64,000 nucleotides of DNA from Flavobacteriaceae bacterium MAR_2010_188 (lineage in GTDB: Bacteria; Bacteroidota; Bacteroidia; Flavobacteriales; Flavobacteriaceae), in contig LT629302.1 of NCBI GenBank assembly GCA_900104375.1, positions 62,001-126,000 of the forward strand. Reading direction: 5' to 3'. A program made the position numbers and the translations under genes. Shown here piece by piece: positions 1 to 9,714 of this stretch. The stretch's first letter is position 1. Every line of letters begins with the position of its first letter. Below the pieces are notes generated by a model. That model had not been told where the DNA came from. It did no database searches and saw nothing but the letters and a program-made list of their open reading frames with translations.

Positions 1-46
1 TCTGAAGTGGTCTACTATAAAATATTGGTTTCATAAAATTATTGAA

Positions 47-3000
47 TTATTCCTGATATGGCAGATTTAGTATAAATGTGGTCCCCTGTCCTTCCTGAGT
101 TTCTACATTTATTTCCCCGTTATGAGCCTTGATGATATCATAACACAACGAAAGACCGAGACCGGTTCCTTCGCCAGTCGGTTTGGTGGTGAAGAACGGT
201 TGAAAGATTTTGTCAACGACCTCTGCGGGCATACCGCTGCCGTTATCTTTTACTGTGATTGCAATGCCGTTTTGTAATTTTTTGGTACTTATTTTAACGG
301 TAGGTTCATGATTTTCAATGACTGATTTTTTCTTTTTGTCTACAGCGTAGAAAGCATTTGTAATTAAATTCAATATGACTCTTCCCAAGTCTTGTGGAAT
401 CACCGAAACTTTACCAATTGATTCATCAAAATCGGTCACCAAATTGACATTGAAGCTTTTATCTTTTGCGCGTAATCCATGATAGGCGAGGCGTAGATAT
501 TCGTCCGCCAATTTATTGATATTGGTCGGTTCTTTTGTTCCGCTGTTGCTTCTGCTATGTTGCAGCATTCCTTTGACAATGGAATCTGCCCGCTTGCCAT
601 GATGGTTAATTTTTTCGAGGTTTGCTTTAATATCTTTGGCAATGAATTTTGCTTCTTCTATATCGCCTTTTTCAATTTCGGCGTTCATTTCATCGATGAG
701 TTCATTGCTTAATTCTGAAAAATTATTTACAAAGTTCAATGGGTTTTGGATTTCGTGGGCGATGCCTGCGGTAAGCTCTCCTAAACTTGCCATTTTTTCG
801 GATTGGATTAATTGATTTTGGGTAGATTTAAGTTCTTTTAGAGTTTGTTCAATCTTAAGTTTTGAAATCTCTAGTTTATTAAAGTCTTCATAGCGAGCGT
901 AGGCTACGGAAAAAGCATTTGCCAAATTTTTGACCAGATCGAGTTCAGAAGAAGATAAATCTTCCGCACTTCCTACGTACAACATTCCCTGCGGAAATGG
1001 AACAAATTGAAGCGTTAGTGACTCTGGTGCCTCTTCACCACCTAGATAAGTGGTGGGGTTATCTATTTGCTGCTGTTCTATCAGCGTTTTTGTAAAAGCA
1101 AGGAATTCCTCTTTGTTCCAGTGGGCAATATAAGTTTGCTGTTTTTTCCAGTGTTTTATACCGTTAGAAGTAATGTCATTACTCTGATAATCTAAGTTAA
1201 GAGCAGCTAAAGGGCGGCCTTCTGGCGTCGATAAATAAAAACGGACTTTTTCTTCATTGTCATTTATAATCATTAGACCACATCTGAAGAATGGAACTCC
1301 TAACGTCAGAAGCTCTCCCCAAATTAAAGGAGTAATACGCTCCAAGTCTTCGGTATTTCGCATGGAGGCGATTTCTGCGCGAACGCGATCAAGAGAGGAC
1401 TGTTTTACCGCCTCTTTCTCTCGTTTTTCAGATTCGATCAATTCTTGGTACCGTTGGTAAGTCAAACCAAAGACACGGGCGAATCGCTCAAATACAGCCA
1501 TCGCCTTTTCAGGAATTCTATGTCTTGTGAAGGCGAAAAATGCACCTTCTTTAAAATTAAAGCTAAAGCAATAATGGAGGTCCTTAACTGCAAATGAAGT
1601 GGGGAGCTCATAATTAGCTTCTTTTCGTAATGCTTGATAATAGTCCTCCCCATTTTTCCCCGAAAGTTCGAATTCTGAATAGGATTTGCCTACTTGCCAC
1701 TGTTCGTAAACATTTATAAGAAGGGGATGGATGGTCATATCTATCTGACCGGTAACCCTTATCACTTCATCATTATCATTAGAGGAGGAGGTCCAAACAT
1801 CCATTACCTTATTCTCGTGAATAATCAAAATACCACAGCGCATGGTTTCGATTTCCAACTTTTCGATTTCACGAAAAAGGACGGTAGTGGCCTCGCTGAT
1901 ATCTTCACTGCTCCGCATGGCCATGGCTTTAGAGCGAACTCTTTCTAAAGCGGCTTCTATCTGTGCTTCCCTTGCCTGTGCTTCGGCTTTTTGGAGATCC
2001 ATAAAACGGATATAGGCCTGCTCAAAAACATTCGAGAAGCGTTTTAAAATTTCTTTTTCTCCCTCATTTGGTACTATCCCAGTGTGGGAGGGAATAAGGA
2101 TGGCGGAATTTTTTTGCCACGCAAATGAAAGGGTATGCTTATCGTTATTAAATATCCATTGTTTAAAATCTTCAGGAAAATCTTTATAATCACTATGCTC
2201 AAATGCATATTCGAAAAATGTGTTTTTTTCTTCTACTGTGAAGGCTTCAGAAAAATAGGCATCCCCGTTTTCTTTAGATCGCCATGCTTTATTAAATATT
2301 GGGTGATTAAAATATGGAAGGAGATAACTGCCCGCAAAACTGAAGTCTGGCGATACGATCCAGTGCAATACATTCTTAGAATCTTTAAAATAAGTGCAGA
2401 GTATTACCCCGTTCGCATCTAGAATTACATCTAGTTCCTTTAGTTTGGCAACAATTACTTTTACTACATCAACTAGTTCTTCAGGCTTCTGCATAGCCAA
2501 AGACTGGGAACGCACTTTTTCTAAAGCTGCTTCTATCTGAGCCTCCCTTGCTTGTGACTCAGCTTTTTGAAGGTCTTCAAAACGTTTATAGGCCAGATCG
2601 AAAGCGGCTCCCATTTTGGTCAAGATGGTTTCCATTTCGTCGGAAGGTGTGTTTAATAAGTCAATGACCAATTTGCCGTTGTTCAGTTTTTTTACGGCGT
2701 GGTGCAATTTTTTTAATTGTGTTGTTTCAATAAATTCTTCAACTTCATCGGCAACTTCAGTTTTATTGTTTTCTCGAAGCCATTGGCAAATTCTTTTAAA
2801 GTCTTTTTCTTCCTGTACTTCCAAAAAGTAGTTTTCTGGATTTTCCCAAACCCGTTTGACATAGAGATTTGGATCTCTTTTTTTGAGTTTGAAAGTAATA
2901 TCAAAGGGAATTTGATAGCCATCGTTATCTTTTTCGAGAGAGGATAGATCCCACATTCTCACTCTATCTTCACCTTCTTTGAGGAAAATGGTTGCGGCAA

Positions 3001-6000
3001 TCACATCTGGTATATCCAAAGCCATTACTTCTTCTTTAAGTTTGGCAACCACATCCATGATCTCTTCAGATTTATGCATCGCCAAAGCTTTTGCCCGAAC
3101 CCGTTCTACGGCCAAGTTTATCTGTGCCTCCCGTGTTTGTGATTCTGCTTTCTTTAGGTCGAGGAAACGGGTGTAGGTTTGTTCGAAAACTTTTGCAAAC
3201 CGTATGAAGATTTCTTCATCTTCATACGGTTTGGTTGTAATCACCAACAGATAACCATATTTGTAATAGGCCGCATGCCATTTTTGCCATTTCGGGAATG
3301 TAATGCCGCTGTCCAACATTTCTTGAAAAATGGGTTGTACATCGGGAACAGAGAGCATATAGTTATAATGGGCTTCCAATTCCTTGCCCTCTTTTGCTAT
3401 CGAGAAGATTTCCAACTGGTCCTGCCAGCCTTTGTGCATTTTTTTATGTACGGAATCTACGTTATTTGGGATTTTTAAATACGGCATAATGCCTCTTTCA
3501 TTTACAAACCAAAATTCATCTTCAGTGGAATTTTTTTTACAAAATGCAAATCCGGTGCCCCACAGCTCTCCGCCCAAACCTGTGAGTTGTTCAAAGAGTA
3601 CCTTGGCAACTTCTCCTATTTCATCACTTTGGTGCATGGCCATACTTCGGCTTCTTACACGCTCCAAGGCAGCTTCAATTTTTGCCTCTCTTGCCTGTGC
3701 TTCTGCTTTTTTAAGATCTTGATATCTTCTATACGTTTGACCAAAAACAGATGCAAAACGAACGGGGATTTGCTCATGCTCTTGTAATATTTCTTCATCG
3801 GTGAATAAATAAATAAAGCCTTCATTAAAATTGAAAGTGTAACACCATTCCCTTTCAGGGAAGGTGTCCAAATTAAACTTTACAGGAATATCAGTGTATT
3901 TATTTAGTGTCTTATAGTATGCTTTAAGATCATCCCCAATTAGTGGATATATAGTGCCTGAATTTTTGTTTTTCCATGCTTTATAAACTTGTTTAGTCAA
4001 GCCGTGAAGGCTCATGTCTAATTGCCAAGCCATTAATTCAATCTCATAATTTATATTGGGTTTAGCGGTCCATATTTCACCATGTTCTTCTTCATCTAAT
4101 ATTATTATTCCATTCCGGTTTGCTTTGATGCCTAAGCTTTCTAGTTCTTCGAACAATAGAACCATCGTATTTCCGACATCCTGACTAGAATGCATCGCCA
4201 TGGTCTTGCTACGAACGCGTTCTAGTGAGGCCTCAATTTGCGCTTCTTTTGCCTGTGCCTCTGCTTTCTGTAGATCGAGGAAGCGGGTATAGGTTTGTTC
4301 AAATTCCCTGGTAAACCTTATGAATATATCGTGGGCTTCTGGATAATGTTCCTGGGTTATGAACATTAAATGCCCGTGGGAAAAGAATCCGCAATGGTTT
4401 ACCTGATAGGTGGGTAGGTCAAATCCTGAAGCCACGATTGCCCTCATGGTTTCCCCAACTACCGGTAGGCCATCCATGTACTCATAGGTTTTTACGAGTG
4501 ATTTACCCTTGGATTCAAATACCAAAAACTCTATACCTTCACGTTTTGCCTTTCTTATGGTTTTAAAAAAAATATCCTCCGTCAATGGGATTTTAAGGGG
4601 AGGTCCCATTTTACCATCAGGGCCGGGATTATAGCCCAAGAAATAAGAATCGTCATCATACCACAGACTAAAACCGCACGACCAAGGCTCAATGCCTAAA
4701 TCCTTTATCTGCTGAAACAATAACTCTGAAGTTTCAACAAGTTCTTCACTATACTGCATGGCCATGGTTCTGGCGCGGACACGTTCCAGGGCCAATTGAA
4801 TTTCTGCCTCCCGTGCTTGTGATTCTGCCTTCTTTAGGTCTAGGAAACGCGTATAGCTCTGCTCAAAAACCTTCGCAAAGCGTTTAAATATATTATGGGC
4901 TTCAGGTACGGGTTCGTACGTTATGAAAATGATATACCCATATTTAAAGAACGCTACATGATCTATTTGAGATGCAGGAAAAGGAATCCCGGCATCCTTC
5001 ATTTGTTGAAGTTGCTCCCCAACCCCTGGCAGGGTGCATAGATATTCATAATGTGCCGGACATTCATCTTCCCCAATTTCATTTACAAGTAAGGTTTCTC
5101 CACTTTGGCCTACTTTGTAATAACGGAGAAATATACCTTCCCTAGGCGTTCTATAGTTAGGGAAAACACCTTCGCCATTGCTGCCCCATTCCAATGAGCC
5201 TTTTTCATCATCATAAATATTGAATGCACAGAACCAGGTAGCCACCCCTAATGCCTGGACCTGTTTTACCAGTTCAAAAGAAAGATCGCCCAATTCATCA
5301 CTTTTGTGCATTGCCAGCGATCTTGATCTAACCCGTTCTAGGGCAGCCTCAATTTGAGCTTCTCTGGCTTGAGCTTCGGCTTTTTTGAGGTCAAGAAAAC
5401 GGGTGTAGGTTTGGTCAAAAACTTTTGCGAAGCGTATAAAGATATTGTATGCGTCCGATACGTTTTTATGAGTAATAACCATTAAGTAACCCTTAGTAAA
5501 AAAAGCACAATGCATTATTTGAAAGGAAGGTAGGGGAACGCCCGTTTGTTCCATTCTGTCTATAACTTCCTTGAAAACAGGTAAAGAAGCCATGTATTTA
5601 TAATGTCTCTCTAGTGCTTTTCCTTTTTGTTCTTTTACGAAAAGGGATTCACCTTTTTTTGAAGACTCATAAATTTCACGAAAAATATCTTCTTTACTAG
5701 ATGTTTTAAAAGAGGGTTGGAGTCGCTCTTTTCCGGCCATCCACGAAGTCGCGGTTTCTCCATCTTCATCCCAAATATTAAAACCACAACCAAATAACGG
5801 AATTTTTAAAGCTTCTAATTGATGGAATAATTCCATGGCCGCAAACTGCAATTTATCACTATGTTGCATCGCCATTGTTTTGGCACGCACACGCTCCAAA
5901 GCCAATTCTACTTGGGCTTCCTTGGTTTGAGATTCTGCTTTCATTAAATCCTGATGCCTTATAAAAGCAAGATGAAATACTTCTGAAAAACGCTTCATCA

Positions 6001-6982
6001 ATTGCCTCACTTCAGCATTAAACCGGGTTTCCTTAAAAGCAAATAAGCCCCCTGCCGGGAACATGGCAACATAATAATATTGTTTTGAATCTAATCTCAG
6101 CTTATCGGGTCCTGAGACGGGCAAGTTAGTTTTTGAAACTTTTTTGTAATAATTGATCAGATCCTGTCCTTCTAAGGTATATTCGAAGTCCTGCTGTTTT
6201 GTCCAATTTTCATAAATTGAATCTAAGAGGGGATGACCTTCTAAATATTCATCCCCAGACAGATTAGCGATATTTTTATCTTTAGGTTTGGAAGCAGACC
6301 ACACATTGACTTTATTACTTCTGTCATCGAAGATCCCGATCCCGCACCTTATAGTCTTAAGTCCAAGATTTTCTAATTCCTTAAATACCAGTGCAACCGT
6401 ATTATCCAGGTCATTACTTGTATCCATGGACATGGCTTTGGTACGAACTCGTTCTAGGGCCGCTTCTATTTCTAGCTGTCTATTGCGTTCTTCCAGCTCA
6501 ATGGTCCTACGTTTAATAGCACCCCTTAATTGAATATTTTCTTCGCTAATCTTCTCATAACCTATAGTTTCTCCTTCTTGCGCCTTGGTATCTGGAGTAG
6601 AAAAATGCTGGTAGATAAAGCGCCATCCTTCTGTATTTTTCCTTAGGGCAGAGGTAAATCTAAATCTGCCATAATACTTCCATTCTTCTGCCAAAAACCA
6701 AGCGTCGAAGAGATGGGTGATGAAAATTAAACCATTAAATTCTTCGAAGGTATATTCATTATTTTCGAGCTTGGTTTTACCAGCGAGCTGGTCGGCAGTA
6801 GACTCTAAGAAATTTGTTGTGTTTTTACGATTGAGAAATTCTTCGTTTGCGGTAGAACCTATAAAATGATAGTCATCATCTAAGTAAGAATCGTAAATCG
6901 CAATATCACCGACAAGGTAACTATGTAACCAAGTGTCGTAAACTTCTTTTACCTCGGCGTGTGTTTCTTTTTCTAAATTCAT
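47..6982 (-). CDS. Giant cytosolic sensor histidine kinase with NTF2-like domain and ten GAF-like modules
   Basis: A 2,311-residue sensor kinase with no visible signal peptide or membrane segment, so probably cytosolic. Residues ~5-130 resemble an NTF2/SnoaL-type domain. Ten modules follow, ~185-195 residues apart, each opening with a coiled-coil linker such as ALERVRSRSMAMHKSDEL and continuing as a GAF-like alpha/beta domain; the linkers lie near 6440, 5880, 5310, 4770, 4200, 3640, 3080, 2500, 1920 and 1360. The C-terminal ~260 residues carry an H box AHEIQNPLNFV with phosphoacceptor His2076, an N box NLITNAFYAV, a DNGSGMP G1 box and GTGLGLS. The kinase core is therefore complete and should autophosphorylate. 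No receiver domain is fused and no response regulator is adjacent, so its partner is unknown. The kinase call is firm; GAF-like is inferred from length and position. Confidence 0.9.
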   Translation of the reverse strand: MNLEKETHAEVKEVYDTWLHSYLVGDIAIYDSYLDDDYHFIGSTANEEFLNRKNTTNFLESTADQLAGKTKLENNEYTFEEFNGLIFITHLFDAWFLAEEWKYYGRFRFTSALRKNTEGWRFIYQHFSTPDTKAQEGETIGYEKISEENIQLRGAIKRRTIELEERNRQLEIEAALERVRTKAMSMDTSNDLDNTVALVFKELENLGLKTIRCGIGIFDDRSNKVNVWSASKPKDKNIANLSGDEYLEGHPLLDSIYENWTKQQDFEYTLEGQDLINYYKKVSKTNLPVSGPDKLRLDSKQYYYVAMFPAGGLFAFKETRFNAEVRQLMKRFSEVFHLAFIRHQDLMKAESQTKEAQVELALERVRAKTMAMQHSDKLQFAAMELFHQLEALKIPLFGCGFNIWDEDGETATSWMAGKERLQPSFKTSSKEDIFREIYESSKKGESLFVKEQKGKALERHYKYMASLPVFKEVIDRMEQTGVPLPSFQIMHCAFFTKGYLMVITHKNVSDAYNIFIRFAKVFDQTYTRFLDLKKAEAQAREAQIEAALERVRSRSLAMHKSDELGDLSFELVKQVQALGVATWFCAFNIYDDEKGSLEWGSNGEGVFPNYRTPREGIFLRYYKVGQSGETLLVNEIGEDECPAHYEYLCTLPGVGEQLQQMKDAGIPFPASQIDHVAFFKYGYIIFITYEPVPEAHNIFKRFAKVFEQSYTRFLDLKKAESQAREAEIQLALERVRARTMAMQYSEELVETSELLFQQIKDLGIEPWSCGFSLWYDDDSYFLGYNPGPDGKMGPPLKIPLTEDIFFKTIRKAKREGIEFLVFESKGKSLVKTYEYMDGLPVVGETMRAIVASGFDLPTYQVNHCGFFSHGHLMFITQEHYPEAHDIFIRFTREFEQTYTRFLDLQKAEAQAKEAQIEASLERVRSKTMAMHSSQDVGNTMVLLFEELESLGIKANRNGIIILDEEEHGEIWTAKPNINYEIELMAWQLDMSLHGLTKQVYKAWKNKNSGTIYPLIGDDLKAYYKTLNKYTDIPVKFNLDTFPEREWCYTFNFNEGFIYLFTDEEILQEHEQIPVRFASVFGQTYRRYQDLKKAEAQAREAKIEAALERVRSRSMAMHQSDEIGEVAKVLFEQLTGLGGELWGTGFAFCKKNSTEDEFWFVNERGIMPYLKIPNNVDSVHKKMHKGWQDQLEIFSIAKEGKELEAHYNYMLSVPDVQPIFQEMLDSGITFPKWQKWHAAYYKYGYLLVITTKPYEDEEIFIRFAKVFEQTYTRFLDLKKAESQTREAQINLAVERVRAKALAMHKSEEIMDVVAKLKEEVMALDIPDVIAATIFLKEGEDRVRMWDLSSLEKDNDGYQIPFDITFKLKKRDPNLYVKRVWENPENYFLEVQEEKDFKRICQWLRENNKTEVADEVEEFIETTQLKKLHHAVKKLNNGKLVIDLLNTPSDEMETILTKMGAAFDLAYKRFEDLQKAESQAREAQIEAALEKVRSQSLAMQKPEELVDVVKVIVAKLKELDVILDANGVILCTYFKDSKNVLHWIVSPDFSFAGSYLLPYFNHPIFNKAWRSKENGDAYFSEAFTVEEKNTFFEYAFEHSDYKDFPEDFKQWIFNNDKHTLSFAWQKNSAILIPSHTGIVPNEGEKEILKRFSNVFEQAYIRFMDLQKAEAQAREAQIEAALERVRSKAMAMRSSEDISEATTVLFREIEKLEIETMRCGILIIHENKVMDVWTSSSNDNDEVIRVTGQIDMTIHPLLINVYEQWQVGKSYSEFELSGKNGEDYYQALRKEANYELPTSFAVKDLHYCFSFNFKEGAFFAFTRHRIPEKAMAVFERFARVFGLTYQRYQELIESEKREKEAVKQSSLDRVRAEIASMRNTEDLERITPLIWGELLTLGVPFFRCGLMIINDNEEKVRFYLSTPEGRPLAALNLDYQSNDITSNGIKHWKKQQTYIAHWNKEEFLAFTKTLIEQQQIDNPTTYLGGEEAPESLTLQFVPFPQGMLYVGSAEDLSSSELDLVKNLANAFSVAYARYEDFNKLEISKLKIEQTLKELKSTQNQLIQSEKMASLGELTAGIAHEIQNPLNFVNNFSELSNELIDEMNAEIEKGDIEEAKFIAKDIKANLEKINHHGKRADSIVKGMLQHSRSNSGTKEPTNINKLADEYLRLAYHGLRAKDKSFNVNLVTDFDESIGKVSVIPQDLGRVILNLITNAFYAVDKKKKSVIENHEPTVKISTKKLQNGIAITVKDNGSGMPAEVVDKIFQPFFTTKPTGEGTGLGLSLCYDIIKAHNGEINVETQEGQGTTFILNLPYQE

Positions 6983-7346
6983 TCCACTTTTAGCTATGCT
7001 AACATCTTTCTAAAGAATACATAGTTGTAATGTGATTTAGCCAGAAAAACAAAAGCCATAGACTACTTGAAACGCATGTTCCTTAACGCTTGTCTTAATT
7101 ATCCTAGTTTCTAATCAAAAAATCTATTTATGTATTTATGCTGTTGCGCCTGCCTACTAGCAAAAAGCAACAGTGATGTTCTCGTTAAACTGAGTACTAT
7201 TATCTTGTGGAAGAATTGTAATCTGTTTATAAATCTACAGAAAATTAATTGAGTAGTTATAACGATTCACCTTTAAAAATGAGGTCTCGTAACTCATTTA
7301 TAAAATCTTCTTTTCATGCTTAACTATTGAAATTGGATTAGATGTT
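6983..7346. other. Intergenic region, no gene recognised
   Basis: AT-rich spacer of about 360 bases between the giant kinase start and a small gene. It should contain the kinase promoter on the minus strand, but I could not pick a convincing one. An imperfectly placed inverted repeat, CTGTTGC at 7141-7147 and GCAACAG at 7167-7173, is the only structure seen, and it lacks a T-run. Confidence 0.4.
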
Positions 7347-7541
7347 TTAATGACCAAGCTTTCCATCTCCATCTATATCCCTGACGAGATGGGTTTCTAG
7401 CGCATCGAGTGTCTTTCTTAGAAGTTTGCGGGTCGTGTCTAAATCTCTTTCTAATAGTTCTACTCGGTCCTCGAGGCTATTGGCGTGTTTTTGTTGTTTG
7501 TCTAATTCGTCTTGTTGCAGTAGATCCCAGAATATTCCCAT
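7347..7541 (-). CDS. Small coiled-coil protein with EF-hand-like C-terminal loop
   Basis: A 64-residue protein of unknown function. Residues ~10-50 are highly charged with heptad-like leucines (LEDRVELLERDLDTTRKLL), which suggests a coiled coil. The last ten residues read DIDGDGKLGH and look like a calcium-binding EF-hand or dockerin-type loop, but only one loop is present. ATG start at 7541 is preceded on the minus strand by the leader motif TTAACCAACCAA. No signal peptide. I do not recognise the family; it may be a small structural or regulatory protein. The reading frame looks real from its composition, but the function is open. Confidence 0.6.
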   Translation of the reverse strand: MGIFWDLLQQDELDKQQKHANSLEDRVELLERDLDTTRKLLRKTLDALETHLVRDIDGDGKLGH

Positions 7542-7645
7542 GGTATTTGTAGTTGGTTGGTTAATAAGGTAAGGTACTCATATTTAGTTGATTATAGAAT
7601 ATGGGTCATTTGAAGTGTTGCAATCGAATATTATAAAAAATAAAA

Positions 7646-7981
7646 TTAATAAATAATATTGTCCATGATTCTATCTAGTTGGCGCTCTAGATTCTTAAAA
7701 TCGCAGTCTGAGAAGAAGATTTCGTACATTTCCTTCCGTAGCTTGGCCAATTCCATATTTGTGTAATGGTGCAGATTGATGTTGTCCTGAATTTTCTCCA
7801 GACTTTCATCTTCGCTGTCCTGTTTAAATTCGGCATAGATATTTTCAAAAGTTGCGCTATCTACCTTAGATTTTATCATGTTCATCTCTTCCTCGGACTC
7901 TACATTATCTGAATTTGCGCAGAGAAGGAGTATATAAATCTCTAATTCGGTCTTGGTAAATTTTCTGATTCCGGAACTCAT
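7646..7981 (-). CDS. TerB-like helical protein, function unknown
   Basis: A 111-residue, mostly helical acidic protein. The N-terminal part (TELEIYILLLCANSDNVES) followed by an acidic helix resembles the tellurite-resistance TerB fold, in which a helix is followed by a DG/DN turn with acidic residues. The similarity is weak and comes from pattern only. No signal peptide or membrane segment. It lies on the same strand as the small gene downstream, about 100 bases away, and just beyond the DUF6090 array. A second TerB-like gene lies at 31222-31623. Confidence 0.55.
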   Translation of the reverse strand: MSSGIRKFTKTELEIYILLLCANSDNVESEEEMNMIKSKVDSATFENIYAEFKQDSEDESLEKIQDNINLHHYTNMELAKLRKEMYEIFFSDCDFKNLERQLDRIMDNIIY

Positions 7982-8105
7982 AAGTTTTCAATTTAATTGG
8001 TTATACTAATTTCTGATATTTTTTGATGCTAAAGTGTTAAAAGAGAGTATTTTCGATTTTAATTTTTTGAAATAAATTCAATCGACAGGTTTAAAATTTG
8101 CTTAT

Positions 8106-8228
8106 CTAAATAGCGATTAAGGTCACAATCACCACGAGGATGATTTCACTAATGGCATATTTCAAATATTTGGTGGTTTTGCCTTCTGAGAGAAGGTTTT
8201 GGCGAATGTTTCTAAATAGTTTAATCAT
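8106..8228 (-). pseudogene. Truncated DUF6090 gene (40 codons)
   Basis: An ATG at 8228 opens a 40-codon frame ending in TAG at 8106-8108. It starts MIKLFRNIRQNLLSEGKTTK and runs through the conserved membrane segment of the neighbouring DUF6090 proteins (YLKYAISEIILVVIVTLIAI), then stops where the paralogues read QINNWNE. It overlaps the stop of the upstream paralogue by eight bases, as intact members of the array do. The other ~200 residues are missing, and I see no trace of them in 7982-8105. It is most likely a decayed sixth copy, although a 40-residue membrane peptide could still be made. Confidence 0.75.
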
Positions 8229-8948
8229 TTCCTTTTTTGAGAATTTCGCCTATTGCTTCCTTCATCATTTTAAGGCTTTTGATTAAGGCTGCGAGCGAGC
8301 GAACATAATAGTTATAGATTTGATCGTATAGAAAGACAACCCTATTTCGATAGGTGGAATTGGTTAAAAAATAATCGTGTATTTCTTTACTCCCGACCTT
8401 CTGTGTAATGGTACTATTTATCCATTCTGGATACCAGTCATAAGTATCTCTGATATATTTTTTATGGTCAACGACTTCATTTGAAATTCCATTTTCTAGC
8501 GGTAACAACCTTGTGTCCATGAACTCATATATATCGTTGAGGTAAAGGTTAAGGTGTCGTTTTCTTGTAGTTCTCCTAATTGGGAAACACCTTTTTTGTT
8601 CAAAAGCGTTTTTGGGGTACTACTTATTAAGCCTGAAAGTCCTTGGTCTAATAATTCGGGCGTTATCGAATCCTGTACCACTTTTTCGAAAATAGATTTC
8701 TTCTCATTGAAGAAGTTTAGATTTGCTTCCAGTTCTTTTATGTCATTTTCAATATCGCTATAGATATGTTTATAGATGTTTAGAAGTTTATTGCGGTCTT
8801 TACGTTCTTCATTCCAATTATTGATTTGTAGCGCAATTAAAATCCCAATCACCACAAGGAAAATTTCGCCAATGGCGTATTTGAGGTACTTGCCTTTTTT
8901 CCCAGATTCCATAAGTTTGTAACGTATTTTCCTGAAGAATTTTATCAT
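8221..8948 (-). pseudogene. DUF6090 family protein, frameshifted in an AT run
   Basis: Two overlapping frames together make one typical DUF6090 protein of about 249 residues. The 5' frame (from ATG 8948) has the hallmark membrane segment YLKYAIGEIFLVVIGILIAL followed by QINNWNE. It reads STIY and then leaves the family pattern. The 3' frame continues naturally as EFMDTRLLPLENG to the TAA at 8221. The switch lies in an (AT)4 run at 8527-8534; with three AT units the gene would be in frame. It sits in the tandem array between an intact paralogue and the 40-codon remnant. Either the gene is broken or the run is variable or misread. Confidence 0.8.
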
Positions 8949-8950
8949 AA

Positions 8951-9703
8951 TTACGGTCTGTTCAATTCATTTTCAATCACACGGATTAAATGGGCATTTT
9001 GCTTTATTAATATTTCCATAACATCAATGTTATTTACAATTTTTAGAGAGGCTTCAAAAAGTATTTGCTGGAATTCGGCGTCCTTTGAAAGTGCTATTAG
9101 TTCTGCGCTATCAATAAAATCATAAGATAAGTCCTGTACGGCTGTATTTTTATATTTATTTTCAAACCAATTGGTAAGCTTGTACATTTTTTTATTTCCC
9201 AAATAAATGCGCATTTTTGTTTTTATAATGTCGTCTAAATCAGAGTAGATATCGTCCATATCTTTCATTTTCCTGAAATAGATCAATATTTCTTTTCTAA
9301 TGCTTTCATCAGTGATTTTTGTCGCCAAAAAGGGGTCGTTTTCTTTCGTTATTGGATTGTAATAGGGTAAAAATCTAATTATGCTAGGGTTCTCTATGAT
9401 AATTGTGCTATCATTTTTTACGCCTATTTTATATAACTGTTCCTGTAAAAAATCGACATCTTTAAGTTCTTTAAGATTTATGCCATAGGAAATGGAATCT
9501 GATTTTAGGTCTTGTAATAGATTAGAGAGCACAGACCCCTGATGGATGTTTTCTTTTCTACCTTCATTCCAATTATTGATTTGTAGCGCAATCAAAATTC
9601 CAATGACTACTAGGAAAATTTCGCCAATGGCGTATTTGAGGTATCTTGATGTTTTGCCTTTTTTCAAAAGATTAAAGCGTATTTTTCTAAAATATTTAAT
9701 CAT
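8951..9703 (-). CDS. DUF6090 family membrane-anchored protein
   Basis: A 250-residue protein with the DUF6090 hallmark: a short basic N-terminus (MIKYFRKIRFNLLKKGKTS), one membrane segment at ~22-42 (YLKYAIGEIFLVVIGILIAL), then QINNWNE. The rest is a charged, largely helical domain of ~200 residues that diverges strongly from its neighbours. Topology is probably N-in with the helical domain outside the inner membrane. The family has no known function. It is part of a tandem minus-strand array; two bases separate its stop from the frameshifted copy downstream. Confidence 0.85.
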   Translation of the reverse strand: MIKYFRKIRFNLLKKGKTSRYLKYAIGEIFLVVIGILIALQINNWNEGRKENIHQGSVLSNLLQDLKSDSISYGINLKELKDVDFLQEQLYKIGVKNDSTIIIENPSIIRFLPYYNPITKENDPFLATKITDESIRKEILIYFRKMKDMDDIYSDLDDIIKTKMRIYLGNKKMYKLTNWFENKYKNTAVQDLSYDFIDSAELIALSKDAEFQQILFEASLKIVNNIDVMEILIKQNAHLIRVIENELNRP

Positions 9704-9714
9704 TAAAATGCTAT

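Noticed and set aside
1257-3787. Several plus-strand frames within the giant kinase
   Set aside because: They repeat with the kinase modules and show antisense-type composition; the minus frame runs uninterrupted.
7141-7173. CTGTTGC...GCAACAG as a terminator
   Set aside because: Loop of 19 bases, short stem and no T-run on either strand.
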